Part shown: in pieces, positions 1-8,572 of the stretch | Numbering within the stretch: the stretch's first letter is position 1 | Layout: every line of letters begins with the position of its first letter | Assembly: GCA_933822405.4 (NCBI GenBank) | Contig: CAKOGP040001939.1 | Location: forward strand, 1-12,990 | Origin: Cylindrotheca closterium | Lineage: Eukaryota; Bacillariophyta; Bacillariophyceae; Bacillariales; Bacillariaceae | Direction: 5' to 3' | DNA length: 12,990 nt | The notes under the pieces: generated by a model | What the model saw: the letters and a program-made list of their open reading frames with translations, nothing else | The model's database searches: none | What the model was told of the DNA's origin: nothing | Made by a program: the position numbers and the translations under genes

Positions 1-1
1 T

Positions 2-61
2 CCTCTTCCACCACCGGATGAAGAACGTCCCATTGTCAACGAATCACTCACTCCTTTGTAG
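2..61 (+). CDS. Possible 3' end of an unknown reading frame (partial)
   Basis: An open frame enters from the left edge and ends in TAG at 59-61. The visible peptide is PLPPPDEERPIVNESLTPL, a proline- and acid-rich tail. Only 19 codons are visible, with no recognisable domain, so it could be the C-terminus of a real gene (perhaps a mobile-element protein, given the retroelement fragment nearby) or a chance open frame. Confidence 0.2.
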   Translation, partial: PLPPPDEERPIVNESLTPL

Positions 62-115
62 ATAAGGCAGTGCTGTTCTTGACGTAAATTTGTTTTGTTG
101 CCTTTTGTGATTGAA

Positions 116-231
116 TGTTAGAATAAAACAAAATGTGCTCTATCGAGAGTGCCTTTAGCGCTCAGAACAAACTCTCTGCAATCTAAATTCGTAATCGACT
201 GTACAACACTTTCACGACAACAGTTCTCCTG
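116..231 (+). repeat. 116-bp direct repeat, left copy
   Basis: This stretch matches 12868-12983 in the same orientation at 113 of 116 positions with no gaps; the differences are at 128/12880, 146/12898 and 221/12973. It begins TGTTAGAATAAA in both copies, which resembles the 5' end of many Copia-type LTRs (TG start), and similarity stops exactly there on the left side. On the right, similarity stops after CTCCTG at 231, although only 7 bases of window remain to compare at the other copy. A Copia pol remnant follows within 260-300 bp, which fits an LTR, but the other copy may overlap receptor coding sequence, so the owner of the repeat is unsettled. Confidence 0.9.
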
Positions 232-489
232 CTTGGAAAATCCCTTGTTTACAGAACTTGATTCGACCTCTATGACGATTCTGTGTTGGATACAGTACTT
301 TGGGACATATGTTGTATTGTTCCCTACTGCATTGTACACAACATCGATATCTCACTTGTATAGGGTCATTCCCTTTTTGTGTGGATGTAGATTGTCCGAC
401 AGACTTGCGTCCGGCATACTTGCGGCGAATCTTGACATTACGATCAAAGTCCGATCGTACGTGTCGAAAACTTTGTACTTGAATAGTTT

Positions 490-1305
490 CTTTTCGGAAC
501 GTAAAAACTCATATTTTGTCATATCCCAACACACTGAACCGCACCACCCAAATCAGAACCTTGCTGAGCCAAGAGGTGGAAGGCTGAAACATGTGGTCCA
601 ACACATTCTGTTGACTACTGGTGCTCCTCCTGAGTTTTGGTGTGACTGTGTCAAATACATTGCTTTTGTGAAAGCAAGAACCTCCAAGAGATCGCTACGC
701 TTCCGAACCTCTTGGGAATTTCAATTTGGAGGTGTTCCAGATATAAGCAAATGTAGATTCTCTTTCTATGGTTTTACACTCCGAGAGGAGCGTTTCCAAG
801 ACAGAGGGTGATGAAAGCAAGGTTCCTGGGATTCAGTCTTGACTCTGGCGATGATTTTACATATGTGATACTAGTCACTGATCCTGATTCTGACAAAGAA
901 CCACGTCTGATCTTTACCCGCTCCATCATCTGCCCGCGGAATGTTTGCAAGGCCGCAACTGTTGTGGTCCGAAAGGGGAAGACAAAGTTCGAAATTTATA
1001 AGAAGGATGAACGCACCATCTTGGAGGGAATAGCTTATCCTGATTTTCTGCCTCGACTTTCTGAAAGGGCGCCAAATCCACTATTGACCATCCAAGATGA
1101 GCCCGAACCCTTGGACACCGTAGAGGAGGATGAAAGAGCTATTGAAGAAGTATATGGACCACCTCCTTTGAAACGACTTTGTACCGACCCCACGTCCGAT
1201 GATGCTTTGTTACATACTGACAAAGTTGAAATGGAGGCCTTGCTGTTCAGAACAAACCCAGATGGGCTGATAGGAAGAAGGAACGAATTGGAGCAGTCTT
1301 TCTGA
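490..1305 (+). pseudogene. Copia-type retrotransposon pol fragment (integrase C-terminal part), frameshifted
   Basis: The first frame carries HTEPHHPNQNLAE at 529-567, which corresponds to the region around the catalytic Glu of the retroviral-type integrase core in the diatom Copia families I recognise (usually written ..EPHHPxQNxAER). It continues through TGAPPEFW and a PDIS segment. Coding then moves to another frame at about 770-785, where it continues with RFLGFSLDSGDDFTY and an LVTDPDSDKEPR stretch, ending in an acidic region and TGA at 1303-1305. The first frame stays open back to 149, through the 116-bp repeat, but nothing there is recognisable integrase. The upstream catalytic Asp residues, reverse transcriptase and RNase H are all absent, so this is a non-functional relic. 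Family-level assignment only. Confidence 0.75.
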
Positions 1306-1530
1306 TTGACTGTCAACCACTGACATCTATCAATTCATGGTGTATTTCATTAATAGGATACTGTAGATTGCCTGATTGGTATAAACTGTGGTAGCGGTGC
1401 AACGACCAAAAAAATGGTTTCGCCTGCAGTTTTGACTTAATCGACCAACTCGATCGATAATATCAAGCGTCGCCAAGGAAGATTCTGACACATCAGTCCT
1501 CATTTAAAAAGTCTGACAATACAAACATAC

Positions 1531-2205
1531 ATGGTCAGTTGTCGCTGTTTTTTTGTCGCTCTAGTCCTATTGCTAGTCACGCTCGATTGTAGCTATGCTT
1601 TTGCTGCAAAGAAGAAGGGCGGTGGCAAGAAAAGAGCGAGCACACCGAAGGGGTTCGGGGCTCCACCGCCAACCTTAGAAGAAGTATTGGGCAAGTTTCG
1701 TAACCGGGTACCACAAGATGCCGAGTCGCGGCCGTGTCCTTGCGGGACGGGGAAATCATATGGAGAGTGTTGTGGTCCATTTCACGGAGGCTCACCATGC
1801 TTGACGATGACAGATGTTCTGAGGTCTCGCTACAGTGCCTTTGCTTGGAGAAACATCAAGCATGTGATGGCAACCACGCATCCAGTCTGCCGCGATTACA
1901 GAGAGGACAAAGTTGAATGGGCTGAGGATCTAAATAAAAGCGGCATGTTTGATTCTTTTGATTTTGTTAAGCTTGAAGCTGGACCCGAAGAGCCGAGTGC
2001 TGATCAGGAAAACGAGGGATACATGACCTTCAAGGTGATACTCAGAGCAAAGGAGAATACTGGATCCGACCTTACAGGAAAAGAAACAATTGTGAAGGAA
2101 CAATCTCGGTTCCTCTACGATAGTGATGATGGAAGCTGGAGGTACGCAGGCGGAGATGTTCGCTCCGAAGTATCAGGACTAGAAGACACTCAACTCAATG
2201 TTTAG
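1531..2205 (+). CDS. YchJ/UPF0225-like SEC-C zinc-motif protein, predicted plastid-targeted
   Basis: This is a 224-residue intronless gene. Residues 5-20 are a hydrophobic signal peptide, and the probable cleavage site is SYA/FAA at residues 21-26. Phe at +1 followed by a basic Lys/Gly/Arg-rich stretch (27-40) matches the bipartite ASAF-type presequence that takes diatom proteins into the secondary plastid. At 69-81 lies CPC-x8-CC (Cys69, 71, 80, 81), the SEC-C metal-binding signature. It is followed by the YchJ-type segment DVLRSRYSAFAWRNIKHVMATTHP (the 'RSRYSAY..LxATTHP' region of the family) and a C-terminal WRYAGGDV that resembles the closing W-x-Y-V-D-G of bacterial YchJ. The biochemical role of YchJ is not established; SEC-C motifs bind zinc and occur in SecA and other proteins. 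The ATG at 1531 is chosen because it supplies the signal peptide. The plastid location is inferred. Confidence 0.88.
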   Translation: MVSCRCFFVALVLLLVTLDCSYAFAAKKKGGGKKRASTPKGFGAPPPTLEEVLGKFRNRVPQDAESRPCPCGTGKSYGECCGPFHGGSPCLTMTDVLRSRYSAFAWRNIKHVMATTHPVCRDYREDKVEWAEDLNKSGMFDSFDFVKLEAGPEEPSADQENEGYMTFKVILRAKENTGSDLTGKETIVKEQSRFLYDSDDGSWRYAGGDVRSEVSGLEDTQLNV

Positions 2206-2536
2206 GATGCTGCAAAACATAAAAATAAATTGAAGCATGATATACCGGCACTTTGCTGAAAGCGATTAATACTTCCGATGAAATTTGCTCCCAATCTATT
2301 AAAGACGATCTACTACAACGGCATGGGAAACTGGTACCAATATTATCTGCAGAAACTGTGAAAGCCATACATGATATATCCCCACTATCGTTTCAAAGGT
2401 ATTGGTACCAGGTACCTAATAATATTTCCAACACTTTCAACTTCTCTACTTTGCGGTCCTTCTGTCGACCGTTCGTGAATACAGCAACAACAACGACAAC
2501 AGATACACAACAAATAGACTGACATTGAAACCAACA
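2206..2536. other. Intergenic region between the YchJ-like and NDUFB10 genes
   Basis: This 331-bp stretch has no convincing gene. It holds a perfect 12-bp inverted repeat, CTGGTACCAATA at 2331-2342 and TATTGGTACCAG at 2400-2411, and an A/C-rich leader (repeated CAA/ACA triplets around 2482-2520) just before the NDUFB10 start codon. It probably contains the NDUFB10 promoter and 5' leader. Confidence 0.6.
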
Positions 2537-2959
2537 ATGGCTTCTTCAGGCGCTGCAGAAAAACCCAAGTTCCACGAAGGAACTTTGAAGCCCTATCCTC
2601 ATGAGGAGCATGGACGGCCTGGCGATGTAAGTGGTTTCCCTACTTTATTCCATCAATTTCCCCCGCCGACTTCACACTTATCTTGTTTCTCCTGATTCTC
2701 GTTTTGATAGACTGGAAGAGCAAAGGACCCAGTAAAGTTTCTTTTGGCCAGTGAACAACGTGCCCGTGAACGACAAGTTGCCTACGAAACCGTCCGCCTT
2801 CTTCGTGAAGATGTTATAGAATGTTACCGTCGGGAAGGTGTGAATCATTACGATAACTGCCAAGTTGAAACTCAAAAGTTCTATGACGTTATCAAGCAAA
2901 AGGATATGGGACAGCTACACCCCAACTGGAAGAACACAGCCAAGCTCGATGGTTGGTAA
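2537..2959 (+). CDS. NDUFB10: Mitochondrial complex I subunit NDUFB10/PDSW, two exons
   Basis: Exon 1 is 2537-2626 and exon 2 is 2711-2959. They are joined across a phase-0 intron of 84 bp (2627-2710) with GTAAGT at the donor and TGATAG at the acceptor. The product is 112 residues. Residues 62-87 contain E-C-Y-R-R-E-G-V-N-H-Y-D-N-C, with Cys68 and Cys80 in CX11C spacing, followed by an E..KFYDVIK stretch. This is the same pattern as the C-terminal core of animal NDUFB10 (a Cys pair of the same spacing in a REGxNYxxNC context). In animals this accessory subunit sits on the intermembrane-space side of the distal membrane arm of NADH:ubiquinone oxidoreductase, and disulphide formation drives its import. 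No cleavable presequence is visible, as usual for this family. The open frame starting upstream at the TTG at 2253 is not part of this gene. Confidence 0.87.
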
Positions 2960-3400
2960 ATATCCAATACATCTATTATAGGCTTTGAATTAACCCTGCT
3001 ACATACAGTATATTAGCCATGATAATTCATTTGTAGTCTATCAGAGATCAGAGCTTTTGATTATCGCTGAATCTACTGTAAATACAGTTGCATGAAAAGA
3101 AAAGATATGTATTAAAAAAAATGATTACCTTTCTCCACTCCGTTCAGCAATTTACTGCAAGGTAAAAGTTGTACCTTCTGCAGTAGTGCGTTACGATCAA
3201 CGCCCATAACTGTGGTAGGGGATAGCACACAAGTAGCAAGGCCGCTGAAGCGCCCTTTTGGACCGCTTTCCCGTAACGTAGTCAATCCTACAATCCCTCA
3301 ACAGTACAGTATAAACAGTTTCTTTCGTCTTAAAATACTTATTATTCGTAGCTTGCTTGTTTCAAAAAGACGATCTTGATAAAACGTAAGTATTGTGCAC
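2960..3400. other. Convergent intergenic region (3' ends of NDUFB10 and the bZIP gene)
   Basis: This 441-bp region lies between two genes transcribed towards each other. It contains three copies of TACAGTA/TACTGTA (3004, 3074, 3305), an A-rich run at about 3113-3121, and an imperfect hairpin at 3153-3185 (TACTGCA-AGGTA paired with TACCT-TC-TGCAGTA, 7-nt loop). No coding potential is recognised. Confidence 0.6.
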
Positions 3401-4486
3401 TTACGAGGGCTGGTTCTTTTGCAGTAGGTTTCGCAAGGCATCGGAAACCGTATTGTCGTTTCCGTTGTTGGCAGGCTTGGGTGCCGTCAGACCGGCAATT
3501 CCTGCTGCATTGTTTCCTCCCCCACAGGCCAACAAAGCTCGTTGGATGTCATTCAATCCACCGCCGCCCATGCCAGGATTCCTGGAAATACTGTCATACA
3601 GGGCAGCCAGCCCTCCCATTGCACCCCCAGGTGCTCCTCCTCCTCCTCCGCCGCCAAAGGCAGAGTTTTCCAAAAGTCCTTGGAGAACGTTCAGCTGATG
3701 ATTCCCACCTATAGAACCTTGGAATCCACCTTGTCGAGCACTATCAAAGAGACTTTGCAGTCCATTGAAGGCTTGGTTTTGGTCCATTCCTGACATTGGA
3801 GCGTTCCCATTGGAGGACTGGGGCGCTGACGCTTGTGGAGCATTGGATGGTGCCGGTGGTGCTGTGGCAGTGGCTCCATCTTGACTCTGTCCAAGCTCAT
3901 CCGCTCTTGCTTGAGCTGCTACAAGAGCAAGTCTTGAGTTCAATAGAGAGTCATTATCCCCATTGGGAGCACTTGTTGGAGCATTTCCAGAGGACGCATC
4001 CGCTGCGACTGGGGGCTGGGCCTGTCCTCCGAGCTGCCCAGCGACTCCTCCAGCTCCCAACAGTTGAGCAATGGCGGAGTTCTGGCCACCTCCACGGAGG
4101 AGTGCAGAAGCTTGCATGAGATCAGTAGCACCAACATTAGGATTGTGCATTTGCTGCTGCATGCGAAGCTGATGGTTTTCCAGAAGGATAGCTTTCAGCT
4201 GAACGCGGAGGTCTTCGTTGCTCTTGCGAAGGTCAGTGTTTTCCTTGGAGAGTCCAGCAACAGTTCGCTGCAAATCTTCAATCAAAATTTTTCTTCTTTG
4301 CCTTGATTGAAAGGCAGATCGTCGATTGGCAGCTCGTCGTTCTGCCTTCTTTTCCTCTTCTGATGCGGGCAGAGATCTCTTCTTGCCGCTGGTTTTCCCA
4401 TCGCCAATGTTTTTTATGCCTTCTTCATCCGATGAAACATCCTGGCTATTATTGTCCGAATCAGTCTTTGCTGCAGAGGATTCCAT
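3401..4486 (-). CDS. bZIP transcription factor with Gln/Asn/Gly/Ala-rich C-terminal region
   Basis: This is a 361-residue intronless gene. The frame is open further upstream to a TTG at 4522, but the first ATG is at 4486 and is the chosen start. An acidic, Ser-rich N-terminus (1-30) is followed by the basic region at about 43-66, with the canonical N-x7-R at Asn54 and Arg62 (NRRSAFQSR). A leucine zipper follows in heptad spacing at Leu72, 79, 86, 93, Ile100 and Leu107. The remaining two-thirds is low-complexity: Met/Gln- and Ala-rich, with a run of seven Gly encoded by a CCT/CCG triplet repeat near 3634-3657. Such tails are typical of activation or condensate-forming regions, but that is inference. 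It is expected to be a nuclear dimer binding ACGT-core sites; several such sites lie in its own upstream region. The fine subfamily is not assignable by eye. Confidence 0.94.
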   Translation of the reverse strand: MESSAAKTDSDNNSQDVSSDEEGIKNIGDGKTSGKKRSLPASEEEKKAERRAANRRSAFQSRQRRKILIEDLQRTVAGLSKENTDLRKSNEDLRVQLKAILLENHQLRMQQQMHNPNVGATDLMQASALLRGGGQNSAIAQLLGAGGVAGQLGGQAQPPVAADASSGNAPTSAPNGDNDSLLNSRLALVAAQARADELGQSQDGATATAPPAPSNAPQASAPQSSNGNAPMSGMDQNQAFNGLQSLFDSARQGGFQGSIGGNHQLNVLQGLLENSAFGGGGGGGAPGGAMGGLAALYDSISRNPGMGGGGLNDIQRALLACGGGNNAAGIAGLTAPKPANNGNDNTVSDALRNLLQKNQPS

Positions 4487-5411
4487 CGTTGGCTGATGTG
4501 AAGTATGTATGCTTTTGATCAACTAGTAGCACAAGAGTAATTATCAATAATGCTCTTCGTATTGAGAGATGGTGATCTGTCTGTTGAGGGTTTGCTTATC
4601 GATCACCGTTCCATGACGCATCATGCATCTATGACACGTGTACGTAGAGCAAACTACGGTGATGTCTCGACGTTCTACGACGCGTGCCTGGCTATTTTTG
4701 TTTATGGTGGTCATAGATCAAATGTCTGAACCTTATCAGTTTAAAAGACGCCACGTCACCACATGTAAAAGAAGGAATCCTCAGAACTTCAACCTCAAAT
4801 GTCCAGAAGTTTGCAAGTAATCGGTAGACCACCAGACTTCGTGAATTCTGATGTCGCGAACATGCCGATGATACTTTAGAACTTGAAGACTTCTTGGCTG
4901 CGATCAGTGCTTTATCTACTAGTACGCATCATCCTTTCCTGTTCCAAGCCACGACAAAACCTGGTGATCTTCCTTCCTTATGACCAACAACCCCCCCCCC
5001 ATCATCGCACATGGTACCCTCTCATGAGGAGAGAACATTTGACGTAGAGACTAGTCTGGAATAGTCACCATCATAGTATAGACACCATAAGCAACACTCG
5101 AGTTCTTTGATTCATTCAGAGGTGTAGCTGCACTGCAGGTATTCAGCCAATTGAGGTTAAGCCTACTGTACAGTAGCAGGGCGCCCATAATGACGAGATA
5201 GTATCAGTACCAACCAAGGTATTTTTGTAGCTTAGGCAGCGTCTACATAAAGCTCCCCTCCCCCGCCATTGCCAGCGTGCTGGACTACGTGGAGAGATAC
5301 AGTACGATTCGTGAGGTATCTGGTTCACATGACGTCCACAAAAGACTCATATTTTTCAAGTTGTGTCGAAATGGGCAAGATCCTAGCTATTTACAGTGCA
5401 TCGTCATAGAT
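4487..5411. other. Intergenic region upstream of the bZIP gene and downstream of the syntaxin gene
   Basis: This 925-bp region has no gene I can support. It contains the ACGT-core cluster next to the bZIP gene, a run of ten C at 4991-5000, the palindrome TACTGTACAGTA at 5164-5175, and another TACAGTA at 5298. It should include the bZIP promoter and the 3' untranslated region of the syntaxin-like gene. Confidence 0.6.
4614..4758 (-). promoter_or_regulatory. Cluster of ACGT-core (bZIP-type) candidate sites upstream of the bZIP gene
   Basis: The region 130-270 bp upstream of the bZIP start codon carries TGACGCA (4614-4620), the perfect palindrome ACACGTGT (4634-4641, G-box core CACGTG), TACGTA (4641-4646), GACGTT (4669-4674) and CCACGTCACC (4751-4760, CRE half-site ACGTCA). 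bZIP proteins bind ACGT cores, so the factor may regulate its own gene. No binding data; assignment is by motif only. Confidence 0.35.
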
Positions 5412-6676
5412 TCATCGCTTGCGCATAGAGCGTTTTCCACTTTTGCTTGAGCTTTTTCCACTTTTGCTTGAATTTCTACCACTTTTGCTTGAGCTTTTTC
5501 CTCCCTTACTCGAGTCTTTCCCACCTTTGCTTTGTACTATAGGTTCATCGTCGCTAGCGAAGACAACTTTTTCCATCTTTTCTGTGCACGAGGTCGCCAT
5601 TTCGAAAACAACATCCATAGCAGCAGACCAAGAATGATCTCCAGCATCTCCCGTCTCCATAGGCGCACACATACCTATGACAGCGTCTTGAATCTGCTCC
5701 GAGCCATATTTTGTGTTGGATTTGGATTCTTCCACTCGGTCGGCGAGATTGTCAATTTTTTCCTGTTGCCCGTCCACAATGTCGGCCAAGTCTTGGTAAA
5801 TCTCATTCACCGTCCTCATCGATTGATGAATGTTGTTGACTTCCTGCTCTCGTTCTCGCATGGCACGATCAAAAAATTCTTCTTCCTCGCCTTCTTCCGG
5901 TACGGTCGAGCGAAAAAGAGACACTTCTGCTTGTTGTTTTCTTATGTGCGATTGTGTTACTTCTCCAAAATTTTCTTGTGCCCGAGAAAAATCCCGCATC
6001 AGTTTTCTCATGGCCATCTGACCTCGGCCATCATCGCGACGTCTACTGGTTTCTCCAAATTCCATGAGGCGATTTTGTATGTCTTGCTGGGCTTCTTGTG
6101 CCGACCGACTCAAGATGCGAATTTTCCATTGTGCTTCTGGCGAGTCCGCTGACTTTGCCATGGCTTGGTCCAAGTCCGCAACCATTTTCTAACAAAACAA
6201 GTGTGAAATGATCATACCTCGTTCCGGATACGACGGTAATGCAGCGCACAAAACGTCCTTACCTGGAAATTGACAATTTCTTTGTTCAATAGAGCAAACT
6301 CCGAGTCGGCTTGTCTTGGGCGAGATGCTGTGTTCACAGGAGCCGGGAAAGAAGCATCATCGTCAGCATCATCAAATCCATACGAAAAGGATGTCACAGT
6401 GCTGGTGTCTTCATCTCTCGGCGACTCCATTTCCATTAAAGGTTTTTCCGTCACTGGACAAACATGATTCAAATGAGGCCGAACCCCGCGCTGTGGTTGT
6501 GATTTCGCAAAGTCCTCTTCTACTTGTTTGCTTGGTTCCAAAATGGCGTGATCGTTGGTGTCGCCATAAAAGTAACGGAGCGTTGGAGTAGGTTTTCGTG
6601 CTTGAGGTTTGGCAAACGAAGATTGTTCATCACGGGCTCTGTTCAACCTCCTCTTTCCAATGTCAGAGAACGACAT
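5412..6676 (-). CDS. Syntaxin-7/Pep12-like Qa-SNARE, two exons, no transmembrane anchor
   Basis: Exon 1 is 6263-6676 and exon 2 is 5412-6188. The phase-0 intron is 74 bp (6189-6262), with GTAAGG at the donor and TTGTTAG at the acceptor. The product is 396 residues. After a disordered N-terminus (starting MSFSDIGKR, 1-120) come helices resembling the syntaxin Habc domain: KEIVNFQKMVADLDQAM near 132-148, and KLMRDFSRAQENFGEV at 200-215, like the KL-x-x-DF..FQKV helix of endosomal syntaxins. The SNARE motif spans about 249-306, with the zero-layer Gln at 279 in IVDGQQEKIDNL. These proteins drive membrane fusion, here probably in the endosomal/vacuolar route. Unusually, the expected C-terminal membrane helix is missing. 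The chain continues for about 90 residues and ends in 7-residue Ser/Lys/Gly repeats (about 358-390) and SMRKR. Confidence 0.87.
5433..5540. repeat. Tandem 21-bp repeat encoding the Lys/Ser/Gly tail of the syntaxin-like protein
   Basis: About five 21-bp units lie in series. On the plus strand, three begin CACTTTTGCTTGA and two are more divergent. Read on the minus strand they give heptapeptides of the type K-S-G-K-S-S-S (variants KGGKDSS, KGGKSSS, KSGRNSS). The unit length is a multiple of three, so copy changes keep the frame. Confidence 0.85.
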
Positions 6677-6901
6677 CCTCGAGCAACAAGAAGAACTAGC
6701 TATTTCTTTTCTGTTTTGAAGGTTGTTTCGTTTGACGACTCTGGAACGAAGTAGGCAGCGATGATAGGGCTGATGCCAACGGTTGTTTGTTCCCGCTTGT
6801 GTTGCTGAATGGAGTGAGTCAGCGCCATACTTGTTTCATTGATTTGCGTCTTTTTGCATCCGTTGAGTGCCTGTGCGCCGTTATGTGTGAAATATGTGAA
6901 A

Positions 6902-6919
6902 AGCGAGCCTCGGCTCGCT
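6902..6919. promoter_or_regulatory. 18-bp palindrome upstream of the syntaxin gene
   Basis: AGCGAGCC and GGCTCGCT are exact reverse complements separated by TC. They lie 226-243 bp upstream of the syntaxin start codon. It may be a binding site for a dimeric regulator or a hairpin in the 5' leader. The function is inferred only from symmetry and position. Confidence 0.3.
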
Positions 6920-8499
6920 GAATTTTGCAGAAAACGAAGATACCGTACCGTACAGTCCAAACCAAGATCAGACTGGATATCGTGGAAAATCCGTAGCGTG
7001 GTAGAGAACGCCATGATCGATCGAGTCGGATACCAGTTTGACTTAATCGACTACATATCCAACCGAAATTATACTACAAGAGGCAAGGCCTCCATCTTTA
7101 CGATAAGACCTGGTCTTGATTACAAATCTTGATATTTTAATATGTATTATTGCTTAATCTACGTAGACTAGTGGTATACGCAACAAAAGTTGCAAATTTC
7201 GGTCTAGAATACATGGAATTTCGAATCATTCAATCAGGGCTCCTGCAATGTTGGGACGGGTCAACAGAAAACCAGACCAACAAATCTCATTTCTGCCGCA
7301 CCATTGAAAAAAAACACCCAAAGTCGATACATATAGGTATATTGGTCACTTTTGTAGTGGTCCTACCGTGTCTGGTTACCGACACGGCGACTGGGACACA
7401 TTCCTGGGAAATTCTGGATTGAATGCCGAATTGACCCCCCAGGTCAAGTAGCTACAGCTCAATCACTTCCACCTTGAAATCTCCCATTCCAAGGTGCCAA
7501 ACCTTGTTAAATATACCCATGGACTAATAAAATGGGCCAGAATAAAGAAGATTGAGGAAATTAGGTCAACAATTCGACGATTCCAGAAATTTCAACAAAC
7601 TTACATTTTTTTGACACCAGTTTGGCCACATGATTCTTGATCTAGGAGGAATCATTGCCTTGGTCCCAAAAAATCTAAACTTTAGGCATCCAAGAAAGAC
7701 CCTGGTGTGTTGTTGGATGGATAGCTGTCTAAATGGCGGCCAGGGGGACCTCCAGAGCGGCAGAGAACCGACAGAACAAAGGAAGGAAATCGCAAAATCT
7801 TTCCAAATTAAACAAAGAAAGTGAACCAATAATGCTCTGTCGTTGTATCAGATACCAATATACCATAATATACCTTGAAGCTCGGCGATCTCTGCATGTG
7901 TGGCCCTCTGTGGACCCCAAAGGGCAGGCTGACCGAAACAATTCTAACAACGCTTGTTGATTGTGGCATGATTGGGGTAAAACCTAAATTGAATCATGGC
8001 TCATGGCGTAGTATAAATATCAAAAGTGCCTGCCGTAGCATCTGAATCCACCTATTCTTCTTGTGGGGCCCATGCCATGACATAGATGTGTTTTTGACGA
8101 ATTTTGCCACTTGATGAACTCGATGGAGAATATGCACAATGAAACCTTGATATCGACCACCAGATGATTCCAAGACCTCCATTATAACGCCAGAAGCAAC
8201 CTCTGCTGGAATTTTCAAGTACTTGGTGCCTTGAGACTTTGTGGGCTCCCAAAACCATAATAATTCTTTGTTTTGGACGTTGATGGTGGGCTTCAGTGGT
8301 CATTTTGGGAACCAAAGAAAAAAACGAGGCCAGATCACGTCATAGAAACAGGATAGCTTATGTGAAGATACAACTACTGTCAGCTGTGCATCAATTTTCT
8401 TGCAGTCGGTGTTAACAGCAAGTGCCTCAAAGCTTACCATCGTAGTGAAATCAAATTCATCATACTTTTTGGTGGATTTTGACCGTTTGGATTCATCTC

Positions 8500-8572
8500 G
8501 CATCTCCACTTTTTTCGATATTATACTACTGTGATGTGTTAGGAAGCGATTTGTGCAAAAAAGTGGAGATGC
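8500..8572. repeat. 16-bp perfect inverted repeat with 41-nt spacer
   Basis: GCATCTCCACTTTTTT at 8500-8515 is the exact reverse complement of 8557-8572. A 41-nt AT-rich spacer separates the arms. It lies about 360 bp upstream of the photolyase start. It could be the stem of a structured RNA or the ends of a tiny degenerate element. No flanking target duplication is evident. Confidence 0.7.

Noticed and set aside
2253..2522. 89-codon open frame upstream of NDUFB10
   Set aside because: It starts at TTG, has no recognisable domain, and covers the inverted repeat and A/C-rich leader typical of a promoter region.
3376..4518. Several plus-strand frames opposite the bZIP gene
   Set aside because: They are antisense shadows produced by its repetitive Gln/Gly/Pro-rich codons.
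4991..5000. Run of ten C
   Set aside because: A simple homopolymer with no further structure; more useful as a warning of possible length error than as a feature.
5532..6152. 206-codon plus-strand frame opposite the syntaxin exon
   Set aside because: It is hydrophobic and Phe-rich because it is the complement of a Lys/Glu-rich coiled-coil sequence; the SNARE motif on the minus strand explains the region.
6700..7014. 104-codon minus-strand frame starting with ATG just upstream of the syntaxin gene
   Set aside because: No domain or compositional support. It spans the palindrome at 6902-6919 and most likely lies in the syntaxin promoter or 5' leader.
7566..7829. 87-codon minus-strand frame in the long intergenic region
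   Set aside because: It starts at TTG, shows no recognised motif, and an equally long frame lies on the opposite strand.
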